NCBI GenBank assembly: GCA_026394495.1
Contig: JAPKYE010000110.1
Span: 1-37,003, forward strand
From: Methanobacteriota archaeon
GTDB lineage: Archaea > Thermoplasmatota > E2 > DHVEG-1
Reading direction: 5' to 3'
DNA: 37,003 nucleotides
Every line of letters begins with the position of its first letter. Position 1 is the first letter of the stretch. Below, in pieces: positions 23,501-30,414 of the stretch. Position numbers and translations under genes: made by a program. The notes beneath the pieces are model-generated. The model had not been told where the DNA came from and searched no databases. It worked only from the letters and a program-made list of their open reading frames with translations.

Positions 23501-24203
23501 CATAGAGTTTATCTTTCATTTCTTTGTATTGATACGCTTGATCTCGTTCTTTTTTCAGTTGTCTAATCTGATTTGAGATTTCATTTAAAATAATTGAGAT
23601 GCGTTCCAGGTTTCCTTCAGCATCTATTTTTTCTTTCTCAGCTTTTTTGATTTCATCATCAAACGTACTGATCCCAGCAATGCCGTCTATGATACGTCTT
23701 CGATCTATAGATCCCATCTCAACAAGTGATGTGACATCTCCTTGTTTAACAATGTTGTATCCTGTACCTGAGATGCGTGCATGATTCAGCAGATTCGTAA
23801 AATCCGATAGCGATGCAGCATGATCATTGATATAAAAATAACTATAATAATTATTTGGGTCGTTCTGCGTTGGCGCACGTTTAATCATCCTGGTTAATAC
23901 AACCTCGTCGGTATCCACCGGCATTTTCCGTAAACTATTGTCAAACACAAGTGATACTTTACAGTATTTTGCAGGGTCTTTGTGTTTTTTGCCACCGTTG
24001 AAAATAAGATCCGTAAGTCGCCCTGCACGCATCACTTTAGAACTCTTCGGACCAAGGACAAAAAGAATCGCATCGACAATATTACTTTTTCCTGAACCAT
24101 TCGGGCCGGTTACTGCAGTAAACCCTTGGAATAATGGTACGGTTAGTTTCTTCCCAAATGATTTAAAATTCTCCATCTGAACTTCTTTAAGATACACATC
24201 CAT
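20577..24203 (-). CDS. smc: Chromosome segregation protein Smc
   Basis: The 1208-residue ATPase has the full Smc layout: Walker A GPNGSGKSNI at residues 33-42, a long coiled coil from about 170, a hinge at about 520-660 (GIRGTIAELAEVDKKYEAAM), a returning coiled coil, then the signature LSGGEK near 1097 and Walker B FYVLDEVDMFLD near 1121. The length is typical. It dimerises through the hinge and, with ScpA, forms a ring that holds and compacts DNA. AGGAAGGA directly precedes the ATG. scpA overlaps its 3' end. A short hydrophilic tail follows the ATPase head. Confidence 0.97.
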   Translation of the reverse strand: MDVYLKEVQMENFKSFGKKLTVPLFQGFTAVTGPNGSGKSNIVDAILFVLGPKSSKVMRAGRLTDLIFNGGKKHKDPAKYCKVSLVFDNSLRKMPVDTDEVVLTRMIKRAPTQNDPNNYYSYFYINDHAASLSDFTNLLNHARISGTGYNIVKQGDVTSLVEMGSIDRRRIIDGIAGISTFDDEIKKAEKEKIDAEGNLERISIILNEISNQIRQLKKERDQAYQYKEMKDKLYETKAKIAYKKKQEIESQIAEISNQIESYETERTKLEDQRTKLKEKYSESQKKLEEIEKKIGAAGGTEAQQIGEKITSLRTETIKIEEKINYTNDEILTLKNDEKEVTETLGVTEKELEGFRTQSKDFEKKIDEQQTVISEKDAALTKVKDEIAQSDDTSMELTYELVKMREEYNEKQTYHHDLQLKMDRLNEKLEAIELQIAEMQETKSTYEFELKDIDWQSGESTKGRQERQKTEKELEKQVFSKKKKETDLTEQLADLENAIRRLQREQAKIQAETEALKSANSKFNPAVNAILSARNAGELKGIRGTIAELAEVDKKYEAAMEIAAGNRLQSIVVDNDETAASAIEYLRKKNLGRATFLPLNKMSAGKPRGNALMVVRDPTSHGFAVDLVKFKPEYRGAFWYVLGDTIIVETLSDARRLMGGVRLVDMKGDLIEASGAMVGGSRPSVSPSFGASDQGKLEDITTELQSAITHQDELSNELVSLKKELVQMENELRSIKGEGIQDAQAQNLEVRRKEFKGKLDLLIKDLDMKTKEKDQADIEKNDLAKTISECDTRIQELNTQKEEKGQHLLKGTKKELAVETRTLEKEYDELSQALLTKRSDLETLKKKMELVEQRKTELTTRINSIHESIEQHKATTKELKESKAKQSDELKTLMNVEQQMTGKTKEFASKRDTIYKETITIENDLDKMNTRMESYQDLISRAKYRMPTLEDTIKELNQEIALYNISVSDKDLPNVEALKEIVLETEHTMQELEPVNMRALEEYEHQMERKKKFDEDVKHLNDQKKNLTRLVEEIITKKKERFFEVYDDINKNFKTIYGQLSEGGEAELELEDPEHLFENGLTIKARPRGKKILRLDALSGGEKSIASLGFVFAIQQYDPSPFYVLDEVDMFLDGVNAETVSKMIKLKAEHSQFITVSLRKVVLKEADHIYGVTMQETGVSQMIADIDPESVGPKGEIHTAEVITTHVSM

Positions 24204-24400
24204 TCCTTCCTATCTTTTTTTAGTGAGGATAATTTTGTCTACCCATCATTCGTCTATTATCCCATACGCATCCCGATTTCTGAATCAAATAACAGTATAT
24301 AAAATTTTGGAGATTTTATTGACCAAAACAGACAAATACCCTATAGACTGCAAACTATTCGTATGGTTCTGCACTATTGTTTTTTTATAATATATCTGGT

Positions 24401-24736
24401 TCATCGTTCCTGTATTGATTCTAAGACTTCTCTACCAAAATCCGTTATCCGATACAGTTTTATCCCATCATTTTCTTCTTTGACTAGTTCGATGATGTTT
24501 AACGTTAACAGAGATTCTTCTTTTTTATAACGAGTACCCATCCCTCGTAATGCACCAAGGACGTTTGTCGGGGTTGTTTTTGTATGATATGCAATCTCCG
24601 ATGTATAACTCCCACTGGGGCTGATCTCAAAAAGATAATCCGCTATTTTTTTACGGATTTTACTCCTGCGTAATGCTCTCATGATCAACGGTCGTTTGGC
24701 CGTGAGAACCGTTTCTACGTTACTTCGTTCCTGCAT
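24401..24736 (-). CDS. Archaeal winged-helix regulator
   Basis: The protein of about 111 residues contains RSKIRKKIADYLFEISPSGS, YTSEIAYHTKTTPTNVLGAL and RGMGTRYKKEESLLTLNIIE, then KLYRITDFGREVLESI. This is a conserved euryarchaeal winged-helix family with a recognition helix at TPTNVLGALRGMG. It probably binds DNA as a dimer; targets are unknown. Starts at GTG 24745, ATG 24736 and ATG 24682 are all possible, and TATA-like words at 24751-24758 and 24773-24782 do not decide between them. It lies upstream of smc on the same strand, 197 bases away, with its own promoter. Confidence 0.75.
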   Translation of the reverse strand: MQERSNVETVLTAKRPLIMRALRRSKIRKKIADYLFEISPSGSYTSEIAYHTKTTPTNVLGALRGMGTRYKKEESLLTLNIIELVKEENDGIKLYRITDFGREVLESIQER

Positions 24737-25041
24737 CCCATCCACACCCTTTTAAATATGATGTCTGTGGTGTTTAATAAAGGAGTTGTCCCGGCAGGTA
24801 TGTAGTTGCATATGTATTTGCATGTTCACAAGACAAAAAACTTAAAAATGATGAATTGTAACAGGCAAAAGTGAGAATTTTTTTTTGGAATATACTACGC
24901 TACCCGTTCATTTTTTTCTTTCAAATAATCATCTTTACCTATATTTTTCGATTGATTTTTCGGTTTACGAAGCATCCTCTAGCAACGTTAAATAATTCAT
25001 CAAACTGTTTTTCACTCTATCCATATAGAATGCATATTTTG
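24737..25041. other. Intergenic stretch without a supported gene
   Basis: Apart from the promoter of the regulator at its left end, this AT-rich stretch shows no frame with a ribosome-binding site, no recognisable RNA and no repeat. Confidence 0.5.
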
Positions 25042-25159
25042 TCAAAATTCTTTATCTTTTCTTAAACGTTCACTGACCAGAGTAATGACATCTTGCTTTT
25101 TTCCGTTGTGCTTTGTTTTTTTTGTGTTTTTTTTCTAACCTATCTAATTTAGTTACCAT
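25042..25159 (-). pseudogene. Small frameshifted basic reading frame
   Basis: AAGGTGAT precedes an ATG at 25159, and the frame reads MVTKLDRLEKKHKKNKAQRK before stopping at 25070. In another frame the sequence continues as KQDVITLVSERLRKDKEF to a stop at 25042, which looks like the natural ending. Long runs of A in between make a frameshift or sequencing slip likely. Function is unknown. Confidence 0.25.
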
Positions 25160-25269
25160 TATATCACCTTACAGATTCATATTCTCTTTTGAATATACTT
25201 CGCATATAGCGTACTCCTTTATAAACTTCATTTATTTCGATTTTTAGGTTAATATTTATATTATTGCCG

Positions 25270-25415
25270 AAATGGAGTGCGCTGGGGCGGGGCTTTTAAT
25301 TCATACGCATAGATTCTCACTCGAGACTACATTTTTAAGGCCGGGTTCAACAAAAAAAACAGTAAAAAATGCCGCAGGAGGGCCTACTGAGCCAGAGTGA
25401 TATGCCCCCAGGAGA
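25270..25415 (+). ncRNA. GC-rich island, candidate structured RNA
   Basis: Within strongly AT-rich DNA, this stretch carries GC-rich blocks (GCGCTGGGGCGGGGC, AGGCCGGG, GCCGCAGGAGGGCC, TGCCCCCAGG). A TATA-like region (ATATTTATATTATT) ends at 25264. Possible pairings include CTGGGG near 25282 with CCCCAG at 25406-25411, TCTC/GAGA near 25314, and AGGCC with GGCCT near 25338/25381. No known RNA family was identified; the strand is chosen from the TATA-like sequence only. Confidence 0.2.
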
Positions 25416-25590
25416 AAAATAGGCTAAAATTCTACTATATCGTATCGTAATCTGCTTCATGCAAATAAAAGTATTGATGAATATCAAGTTGGAATAGAGA
25501 TTTAATATCAATTTTCCAGTAATATATCAATATATTTTGAGATCAATCAAATATTTCCTAATGTATAACTTTTGCATCCAAAAAACTTAC

Positions 25591-25857
25591 CTATATCAAA
25601 TAAAAGATCATGCCAAATATAGTGAGTATGAAATAAAGAAGTTCTTTCAAGAAAACCTGAATAAGTCCATCGCTTGGATTGCTATCTTTTATCTTTTGTA
25701 TTATCCTATTGATAGGTATGTCTGTCGTGTGAATTTTATTAGACATATTTGAAGCTATGTTTTTTCCGTTTGTATTTAATTGTACCGCAGAAATAGATGG
25801 TACAATCAAAATCAGAAACGTTGTAATGATTACTTCAGATAGAATTTTTATTTTCAT
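25591..25857 (-). CDS. Small secreted or membrane protein of unknown function
   Basis: The 88-residue product has a signal peptide (MKIKILSEVIITTFLILIVP, ending near SISA), a short polar middle (NIASNMSNKIHTTDIP) and a C-terminal hydrophobic helix (LLYFILTIFGMIFYLI) that would anchor it in the membrane. AGAGGA lies before the ATG, and the palindromic TATA at 25900-25913 is well placed about 45 bases upstream, which supports expression. It is divergent from the erythromycin-esterase-like gene and shares its promoter region, so the two may be coregulated. No family is recognised. Confidence 0.5.
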   Translation of the reverse strand: MKIKILSEVIITTFLILIVPSISAVQLNTNGKNIASNMSNKIHTTDIPINRIIQKIKDSNPSDGLIQVFLKELLYFILTIFGMIFYLI

Positions 25858-25899
25858 GTTGTTTTCCTCTTTTTATGAAGTTAGTATATCCAGGGATAT

Positions 25900-25913
25900 G
25901 TTTATATATAAAC
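25900..25913. promoter_or_regulatory. Palindromic, probably bidirectional TATA box
   Basis: GTTTATATATAAAC is a perfect 14-base palindrome midway between two divergent starts (25857 on minus, 25947 on plus). It is suitably placed for both, with predicted leaders of about 24 and 14 bases. Confidence 0.55.
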
Positions 25914-25946
25914 TATGTAATATATAATGTTTACAGGTGACAGTTC

Positions 25947-27407
25947 ATGCTAAAAACGAAGATCGTATCATATGTTGTCATTCTGATTTTTTTACTTACT
26001 ATTTTTAACGTTGCAGGATTGAAAAACAATAATGAAAACGAAAAAAACAATCATATAATCTTAGAAAACAAACCATGGACATATAAGTTTTATACAGATG
26101 GAGCTGGAGAATTTCCATTGACTAAACCAAACTGGATGGATAGTTCATATTTATCTATTGTTAAATCGTTGAATTCCATAATTCATCCATTAAAGAGTTC
26201 TCCTCTGGAGTTAAATGATGCGGACTTGGATGTTTTAGCTTATATGGGTGATTGTAAAATTGTGGGTTTAGGCGAGGCAACTCATGGGACAAAAGAGTTC
26301 TTTCAGCTTAAGCATAGAATTTTTAGATATTTAGTTGAAAATTATGGTTTCAAAATATTTGCGTTTGAATGTGATATGGGCGAATCTTATTATGTTAATA
26401 AATTTGTTACTGAAGGCGTAGGAAATCTCGATAACATAATGAAGAATATAATGTCTTTCTGGACGTGGAGGACTGAAGAAGTAAAAAATTTGTTACTTTG
26501 GATGAGAGAATATAATGAACATAAATCTGATGGGGATAAAATATATTTCATTGGTGTGGATTGTCAAGATATGACGTACCAATCAGATATTATAAAAAAC
26601 TATTTTGACAAAGCTAATATCTCATTACCTGAAGACTGCATACAGTTTTTAAATGAAATTAAACAAATGGGCTCAAATTATAGTTATTATTTACAGAGCT
26701 ATTATTCAAATATGACCTTGGATAAAAAAGAAGAAATTGATCAAAATGTTGATATTTTACTATCAAAATTTCAAGATTTAAAAAATGAATTACTTTCAGT
26801 TTCATCAGAGTTTAAATATCAATTCATTAAACAAATTGTTTTAAACATTAAACAAGTAAATGATGTTAGATACGGATATGCTCACGATATACTAAAAAAT
26901 TACAGAGATATGTATATGGCAAACAACTCATTATGGACTAGTGCTTTATTTGGAGAAGATACAAAAGTCGCTTTATGGGCACATAATGACCATATTGCAT
27001 ATTATGAATCAAACGGCTCAATAGGTGGCTCTATAGGTTTTTATTTAAAAGAAGAATTAAAAGAAAAATATCAAATCATAGGTTTTGCATGTTCTTTAGG
27101 TCGTTTTACAGCAATGAATAGATTCAATTTCCTTACTATTCACAATATAAAACCAAAACTAGGATCTATAAATTATGTTTTTCATCGTGCTCGATATGAT
27201 AATTTTATTTTAAGAGAATCAGATATTCAAACAGATTCTGATTTTGATAAATGGATATCAGAACCACAACTTTTTCTTGACATAGGCTCAGTCTTTTATG
27301 ATTTTATTTACCCCCGTTTTTTCTATTATCATCCAACTGATTTAAAAGAAATGTACGATGTTATAATCTACTGGGATGTAACTAAAGCAGCACAGCAGTT
27401 AAATTAA
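25947..27407 (+). CDS. Secreted erythromycin-esterase-family hydrolase
   Basis: After a signal peptide (IVSYVVILIFLLTIFNVAG), the 486-residue protein shows the erythromycin esterase (EreA/EreB) pattern: VGLGEATHGTKEFFQLKHRI with Glu110, His113 and His123, FAFECDMGE, FWTWRTEEVKNLLLWMREYN, IYFIGVDCQ and the late WAHNDHI motif. The family includes macrolide lactone hydrolases and many enzymes of unknown substrate; the Glu/His pair activates water. Resistance should not be assumed, because macrolides do not target archaea and the enzyme is exported. AGGTGAC lies before the start. Codon use is very AT-rich compared with the middle of the window, suggesting later acquisition. Confidence 0.85.
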   Translation: MLKTKIVSYVVILIFLLTIFNVAGLKNNNENEKNNHIILENKPWTYKFYTDGAGEFPLTKPNWMDSSYLSIVKSLNSIIHPLKSSPLELNDADLDVLAYMGDCKIVGLGEATHGTKEFFQLKHRIFRYLVENYGFKIFAFECDMGESYYVNKFVTEGVGNLDNIMKNIMSFWTWRTEEVKNLLLWMREYNEHKSDGDKIYFIGVDCQDMTYQSDIIKNYFDKANISLPEDCIQFLNEIKQMGSNYSYYLQSYYSNMTLDKKEEIDQNVDILLSKFQDLKNELLSVSSEFKYQFIKQIVLNIKQVNDVRYGYAHDILKNYRDMYMANNSLWTSALFGEDTKVALWAHNDHIAYYESNGSIGGSIGFYLKEELKEKYQIIGFACSLGRFTAMNRFNFLTIHNIKPKLGSINYVFHRARYDNFILRESDIQTDSDFDKWISEPQLFLDIGSVFYDFIYPRFFYYHPTDLKEMYDVIIYWDVTKAAQQLN

Positions 27408-27481
27408 TATTATGGATTGCACTTCTGAAAGTAGACAATAAATCAAGCAACAAATACTTTGGGGGTGCACTCCATATAGAA

Positions 27482-27510
27482 ATTTTGATATTTCAAAATG
27501 GTATCAAAAT
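27482..27510. terminator. Convergent terminator hairpin
   Basis: ATTTTGATA at 27482-27490 pairs with TATCAAAAT at 27502-27510, a perfect 9-bp stem with an 11-base loop. It lies between the ends of the esterase-like gene (27407) and the LanC-like gene (27519) and is followed by a T-rich stretch. Confidence 0.45.
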
Positions 27511-27518
27511 CTTCTCTT

Positions 27519-28979
27519 TTAGAGGTTCTCCATCTCCATTAAAAAAAGAGCTATCCCTGCAACTCCTAAATATTCACCGGTATTGTATTGTCCGTTCACT
27601 CCCCATTTTACGCATCCATTGCCATTCTTTACTCCGATTGACTTCAACCAATTTGCAGCTCCATTGGCATAATCCCAATATATTTGTTTATTCGTGATTC
27701 TATAGAGTTCCAGGAAGAATTCGCCAATACCTGTAACACCATGACAGAGCGTGGGATTTGAATTTTCAAGAACAATTATATCTGTTCTCCCGAGAATATT
27801 CGGCCATGAATAATTCCCATTTTCTACATGTGCTACGCTCATTAACCATTTCGCTCCAAGCTCAGCATATCGTAAATACAATGGATTACTAGTTGTCTGA
27901 TACAAATCAATGAAGAACTTACATATTCCTGAAGGACCGTGGCACCATCCTGTAGAAAATGTAAAAACTCCTAAAAGTTGACTTGGCTGAAGATTACCGA
28001 AGCTATCGCGCCATTTCACCCCACCGCTACTTACATCATACACGGAAGATCGAATCAACCATCGACCTGCACCTTCTGCATAGTGAAGATATCGCGTATC
28101 TTTCGACATATTGTACAGTTCAGCAAAGAAGTCTCCTACACTTGCGGTTCCATGAGCAAAACCCGGGGAAAAATAGAATTTTAATGGCGATAGTTCTATC
28201 GGACTGGCTGGCCAAGTGTAACAATTACCCCTGAGGGAAATTGCTTGTGTCATGAGCCAATTCCCAGCGTATTTCGCATACGTAAGATATGTCTGGTTAT
28301 GAGAAACATTATAAAGTTTCAAGAAAAAGAATCCGATACCTGTTGCTCCATTATAGAGATCGATATCATATTCATTCGATCCTTCATACGATGGCCATTT
28401 ACAGGTTGTACCGGTATGAGTATCATTGCCGAGTATTCCAATATGTATTAACCATCGGGCGGTACCTTCGGCATAGTGTAAGTATGAGTCGTTTTCAAAG
28501 ATATTGTAAAAGTCAATAAATGATGATCCGATGCCTGCAGAACCGGTGTAAAATCCAGTGGGATAATAGCTAGAATTTTCTGTGGCTGGCCATTTATATC
28601 CGTTATCTTCGACTGCGTTGGAGATCAGCCAATTGATTCCTCCAATGGCATAATGATAGTATGTTTCATTTTCAGTAATTTGAAATGCTTCAGAAAATAG
28701 CAAACAAATCCCAGGTGCACCTTCATAGAGATCTGTATAATACGAAGCCTCGGTTTCTTCGATAGGCCATTTATACCCTGTGTCTGTTTGGATGGACTGG
28801 TGCATTAGCCATTGTAGTGCACCAGTTACTTCTACTGAAAGCTGTGGGGAAATATTTAGTTCTTTGAAACCATCATGATATTCGCTTATAGTACCAAATA
28901 CAGATTTTGCAGTAACAACACCACATACTGTCGATAATAAAAAAACATTAATTAAAAAAACAGCGAGGATTTTCTTCAT
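27519..28979 (-). CDS. Secreted LanC-like protein (alpha/alpha toroid, zinc site)
   Basis: The 486-residue protein starts with a signal peptide (MKKILAVFLINVFLLSTVCG). Seven glycine-rich GxxG motifs (EGAPGIC, TGSAGIG, NGATGIG, AHGTASVG, CHGPSGI, CHGVTGIG, LGVAGIA) alternate with helices WLxxxA/YxxYA, the layout of the LanC seven-barrel toroid. LanC residues are present: His276 in GFAHG, and the zinc ligands Cys346 in GWCHG and Cys412-His413 in LCHG. LanC adds cysteine thiols to dehydrated Ser/Thr to form lanthionine rings, and LanC-like proteins can act on other thiols. A secreted form is unusual, since known LanC enzymes are cytoplasmic or membrane-bound. No lantibiotic dehydratase or precursor is seen. 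The start overlaps the transglutaminase stop (ATGA) with GGAG upstream. Confidence 0.8.
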   Translation of the reverse strand: MKKILAVFLINVFLLSTVCGVVTAKSVFGTISEYHDGFKELNISPQLSVEVTGALQWLMHQSIQTDTGYKWPIEETEASYYTDLYEGAPGICLLFSEAFQITENETYYHYAIGGINWLISNAVEDNGYKWPATENSSYYPTGFYTGSAGIGSSFIDFYNIFENDSYLHYAEGTARWLIHIGILGNDTHTGTTCKWPSYEGSNEYDIDLYNGATGIGFFFLKLYNVSHNQTYLTYAKYAGNWLMTQAISLRGNCYTWPASPIELSPLKFYFSPGFAHGTASVGDFFAELYNMSKDTRYLHYAEGAGRWLIRSSVYDVSSGGVKWRDSFGNLQPSQLLGVFTFSTGWCHGPSGICKFFIDLYQTTSNPLYLRYAELGAKWLMSVAHVENGNYSWPNILGRTDIIVLENSNPTLCHGVTGIGEFFLELYRITNKQIYWDYANGAANWLKSIGVKNGNGCVKWGVNGQYNTGEYLGVAGIALFLMEMENL

Positions 28980-30334
28980 GCTATCTCCATATATTCAATA
29001 TATGCGATAGTCATATCGTCAATATATCCTTGAATATCAGATTGATTAAAGCACGTTATAGCATTTTTTTGTGCTAAAGTAGCATTAACAACATGTTGTT
29101 GGTTTTCTCCTATTAAATTCACGCCAAAATATTTTGTATACATTTCATAAACATTTTGAGTTAATTGAAACGCTGTATCAGCCAAATTCTGAGATGTTGT
29201 AAGTTCTTTTTCTATCTGTGCACTATTTACAGAACTAAGATGAGAAAAATATACAAATGTTTTGTCTATCCAACGAAATTGTTCAACTCCTCCATTTCCA
29301 GAAATTCCAGTTGAATAATTTCCAGCTTTATTCTCGTCATCAGGATAATTGACTCTCATCACAATATTATATTTTGGTTCGCAAGGTGTCTTTTGAATGC
29401 CATATGATGTTTCTACAAAAACCCATCCATATCCTGGACAATAATACTGAGAAATAAAGTGCATATCGTATTTAAAATCTAACCATGTTGGCATAACTGC
29501 GAGATCTTTTGCAGGGATTCCATTTGCTCTAAATAATGCAGTTCCAAGATTTGCCCGACCAGTACATACCCCTCCAAATAAATATGTGCTTAAAGCATCT
29601 TGATAATTTTTCGGCATCAAATTGAAGATTTTTTGGGGAATTTTGTTCTCATACTTCCATGCCCACATTGCAAGGTTATAGAATATAGGTTCGACCAATG
29701 ATCGGTGTTTTGATGAAAAGAACGCGATTTTATCGGCTAACTTTATTAAATTATTAGCTGTGAATCGTTTTAATTCATGAGCTTTGTTTTGAATCAACAT
29801 ATTATCAGATTGTACAGCACTTGTGGATTTTAGCCATGTTGTTGTATTTTCAGGTAATTCGTTGTATTCAGGGATTTTCATATAGTTAGGCAAATCATGA
29901 TAGTCATTATTTTTAACTAAAACCCAGAACTCAAAATGAACGGTAACGTTTTGATCTTTCTGCATTGGTGCTATCGTAAAATTAATTTTTTTATTTGGAT
30001 AGTTCGTATCGTTAATAATCTGGTAATTCAGGATATTTGCGGTGGTGTCATCCATGATATGAATTAAAACCGGTGCTTGATCACCGTAAATCATAGGAAT
30101 GGCATGTGATACGTTAAATGGAATTGTTGTATTGTAATATGCATGAAGTTGAAATAATATTTCCCCCTGAAGTAAATCAAGTTCTTGTTCTACATCCACT
30201 AAATAATCCGGATAATTATTGTAATGCGTCTCTTTTACTTTCACAGTGCCACTGCTAATTGATGATATGAGTAAAGATCCTAAAAGTAGGATTATTGCAC
30301 TGAGTATCATTTGATTTTTTGTAATTTTAATCAT
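28976..30334 (-). CDS. Secreted transglutaminase-like protein
   Basis: The 452-residue protein has an N-terminal hydrophobic signal or anchor (MILSAIILLLGSLLISSISS). Residues about 35-165 form a beta-rich region with many glycosylation-type Asn sites. The transglutaminase-like core lies at 250-312: GGVCTGRANLGTALFRANGI with Cys257, then MHFISQYYCPGYGWVFVETS with His292 and an acidic residue at 308 completing a possible Cys-His-Glu triad. Prokaryotic members are usually cysteine peptidases or amidases; cross-linking is also known. The C-terminal 100 residues are helical and unassigned. It is the first gene of an operon with the secreted LanC-like gene, coupled by ATGA, suggesting that they work on the same extracellular peptide or protein. 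Confidence 0.8.
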   Translation of the reverse strand: MIKITKNQMILSAIILLLGSLLISSISSGTVKVKETHYNNYPDYLVDVEQELDLLQGEILFQLHAYYNTTIPFNVSHAIPMIYGDQAPVLIHIMDDTTANILNYQIINDTNYPNKKINFTIAPMQKDQNVTVHFEFWVLVKNNDYHDLPNYMKIPEYNELPENTTTWLKSTSAVQSDNMLIQNKAHELKRFTANNLIKLADKIAFFSSKHRSLVEPIFYNLAMWAWKYENKIPQKIFNLMPKNYQDALSTYLFGGVCTGRANLGTALFRANGIPAKDLAVMPTWLDFKYDMHFISQYYCPGYGWVFVETSYGIQKTPCEPKYNIVMRVNYPDDENKAGNYSTGISGNGGVEQFRWIDKTFVYFSHLSSVNSAQIEKELTTSQNLADTAFQLTQNVYEMYTKYFGVNLIGENQQHVVNATLAQKNAITCFNQSDIQGYIDDMTIAYIEYMEIA

Positions 30335-30345
30335 TTCTTTGCCTT

Positions 30346-30365
30346 TTAATATATAATTATAAATA
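30346..30365 (-). promoter_or_regulatory. Promoter of the transglutaminase-LanC operon
   Basis: An AT-only stretch (TATTTATAATTATATATTAA on the minus strand) lies 12-31 bases before the start at 30334, followed by AAAGG. It separates the operon from the giant gene upstream. Confidence 0.4.
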
Positions 30366-30414
30366 AAAGACCTATAAATATATTGGCTTTCTTTTAAAAT
30401 TGAGGGCTTTCTCC

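Noticed and set aside
24871-25065. Plus-strand hydrophobic frame
   Set aside because: Phe/Ile-rich translation of AT-rich DNA without a ribosome-binding site or homology pattern.
25270-25345. tRNA gene (a CTTTTAAT loop and a GGGTTCAA T-loop-like word)
   Set aside because: No acceptor stem pairs across the segment and the arm spacing is wrong, so it was kept only as a generic RNA candidate.
25947-27407. Antibiotic-resistance gene
   Set aside because: Only family resemblance to erythromycin esterases is visible. The protein is exported and archaeal ribosomes are not sensitive to macrolides, so a resistance role is not supported.
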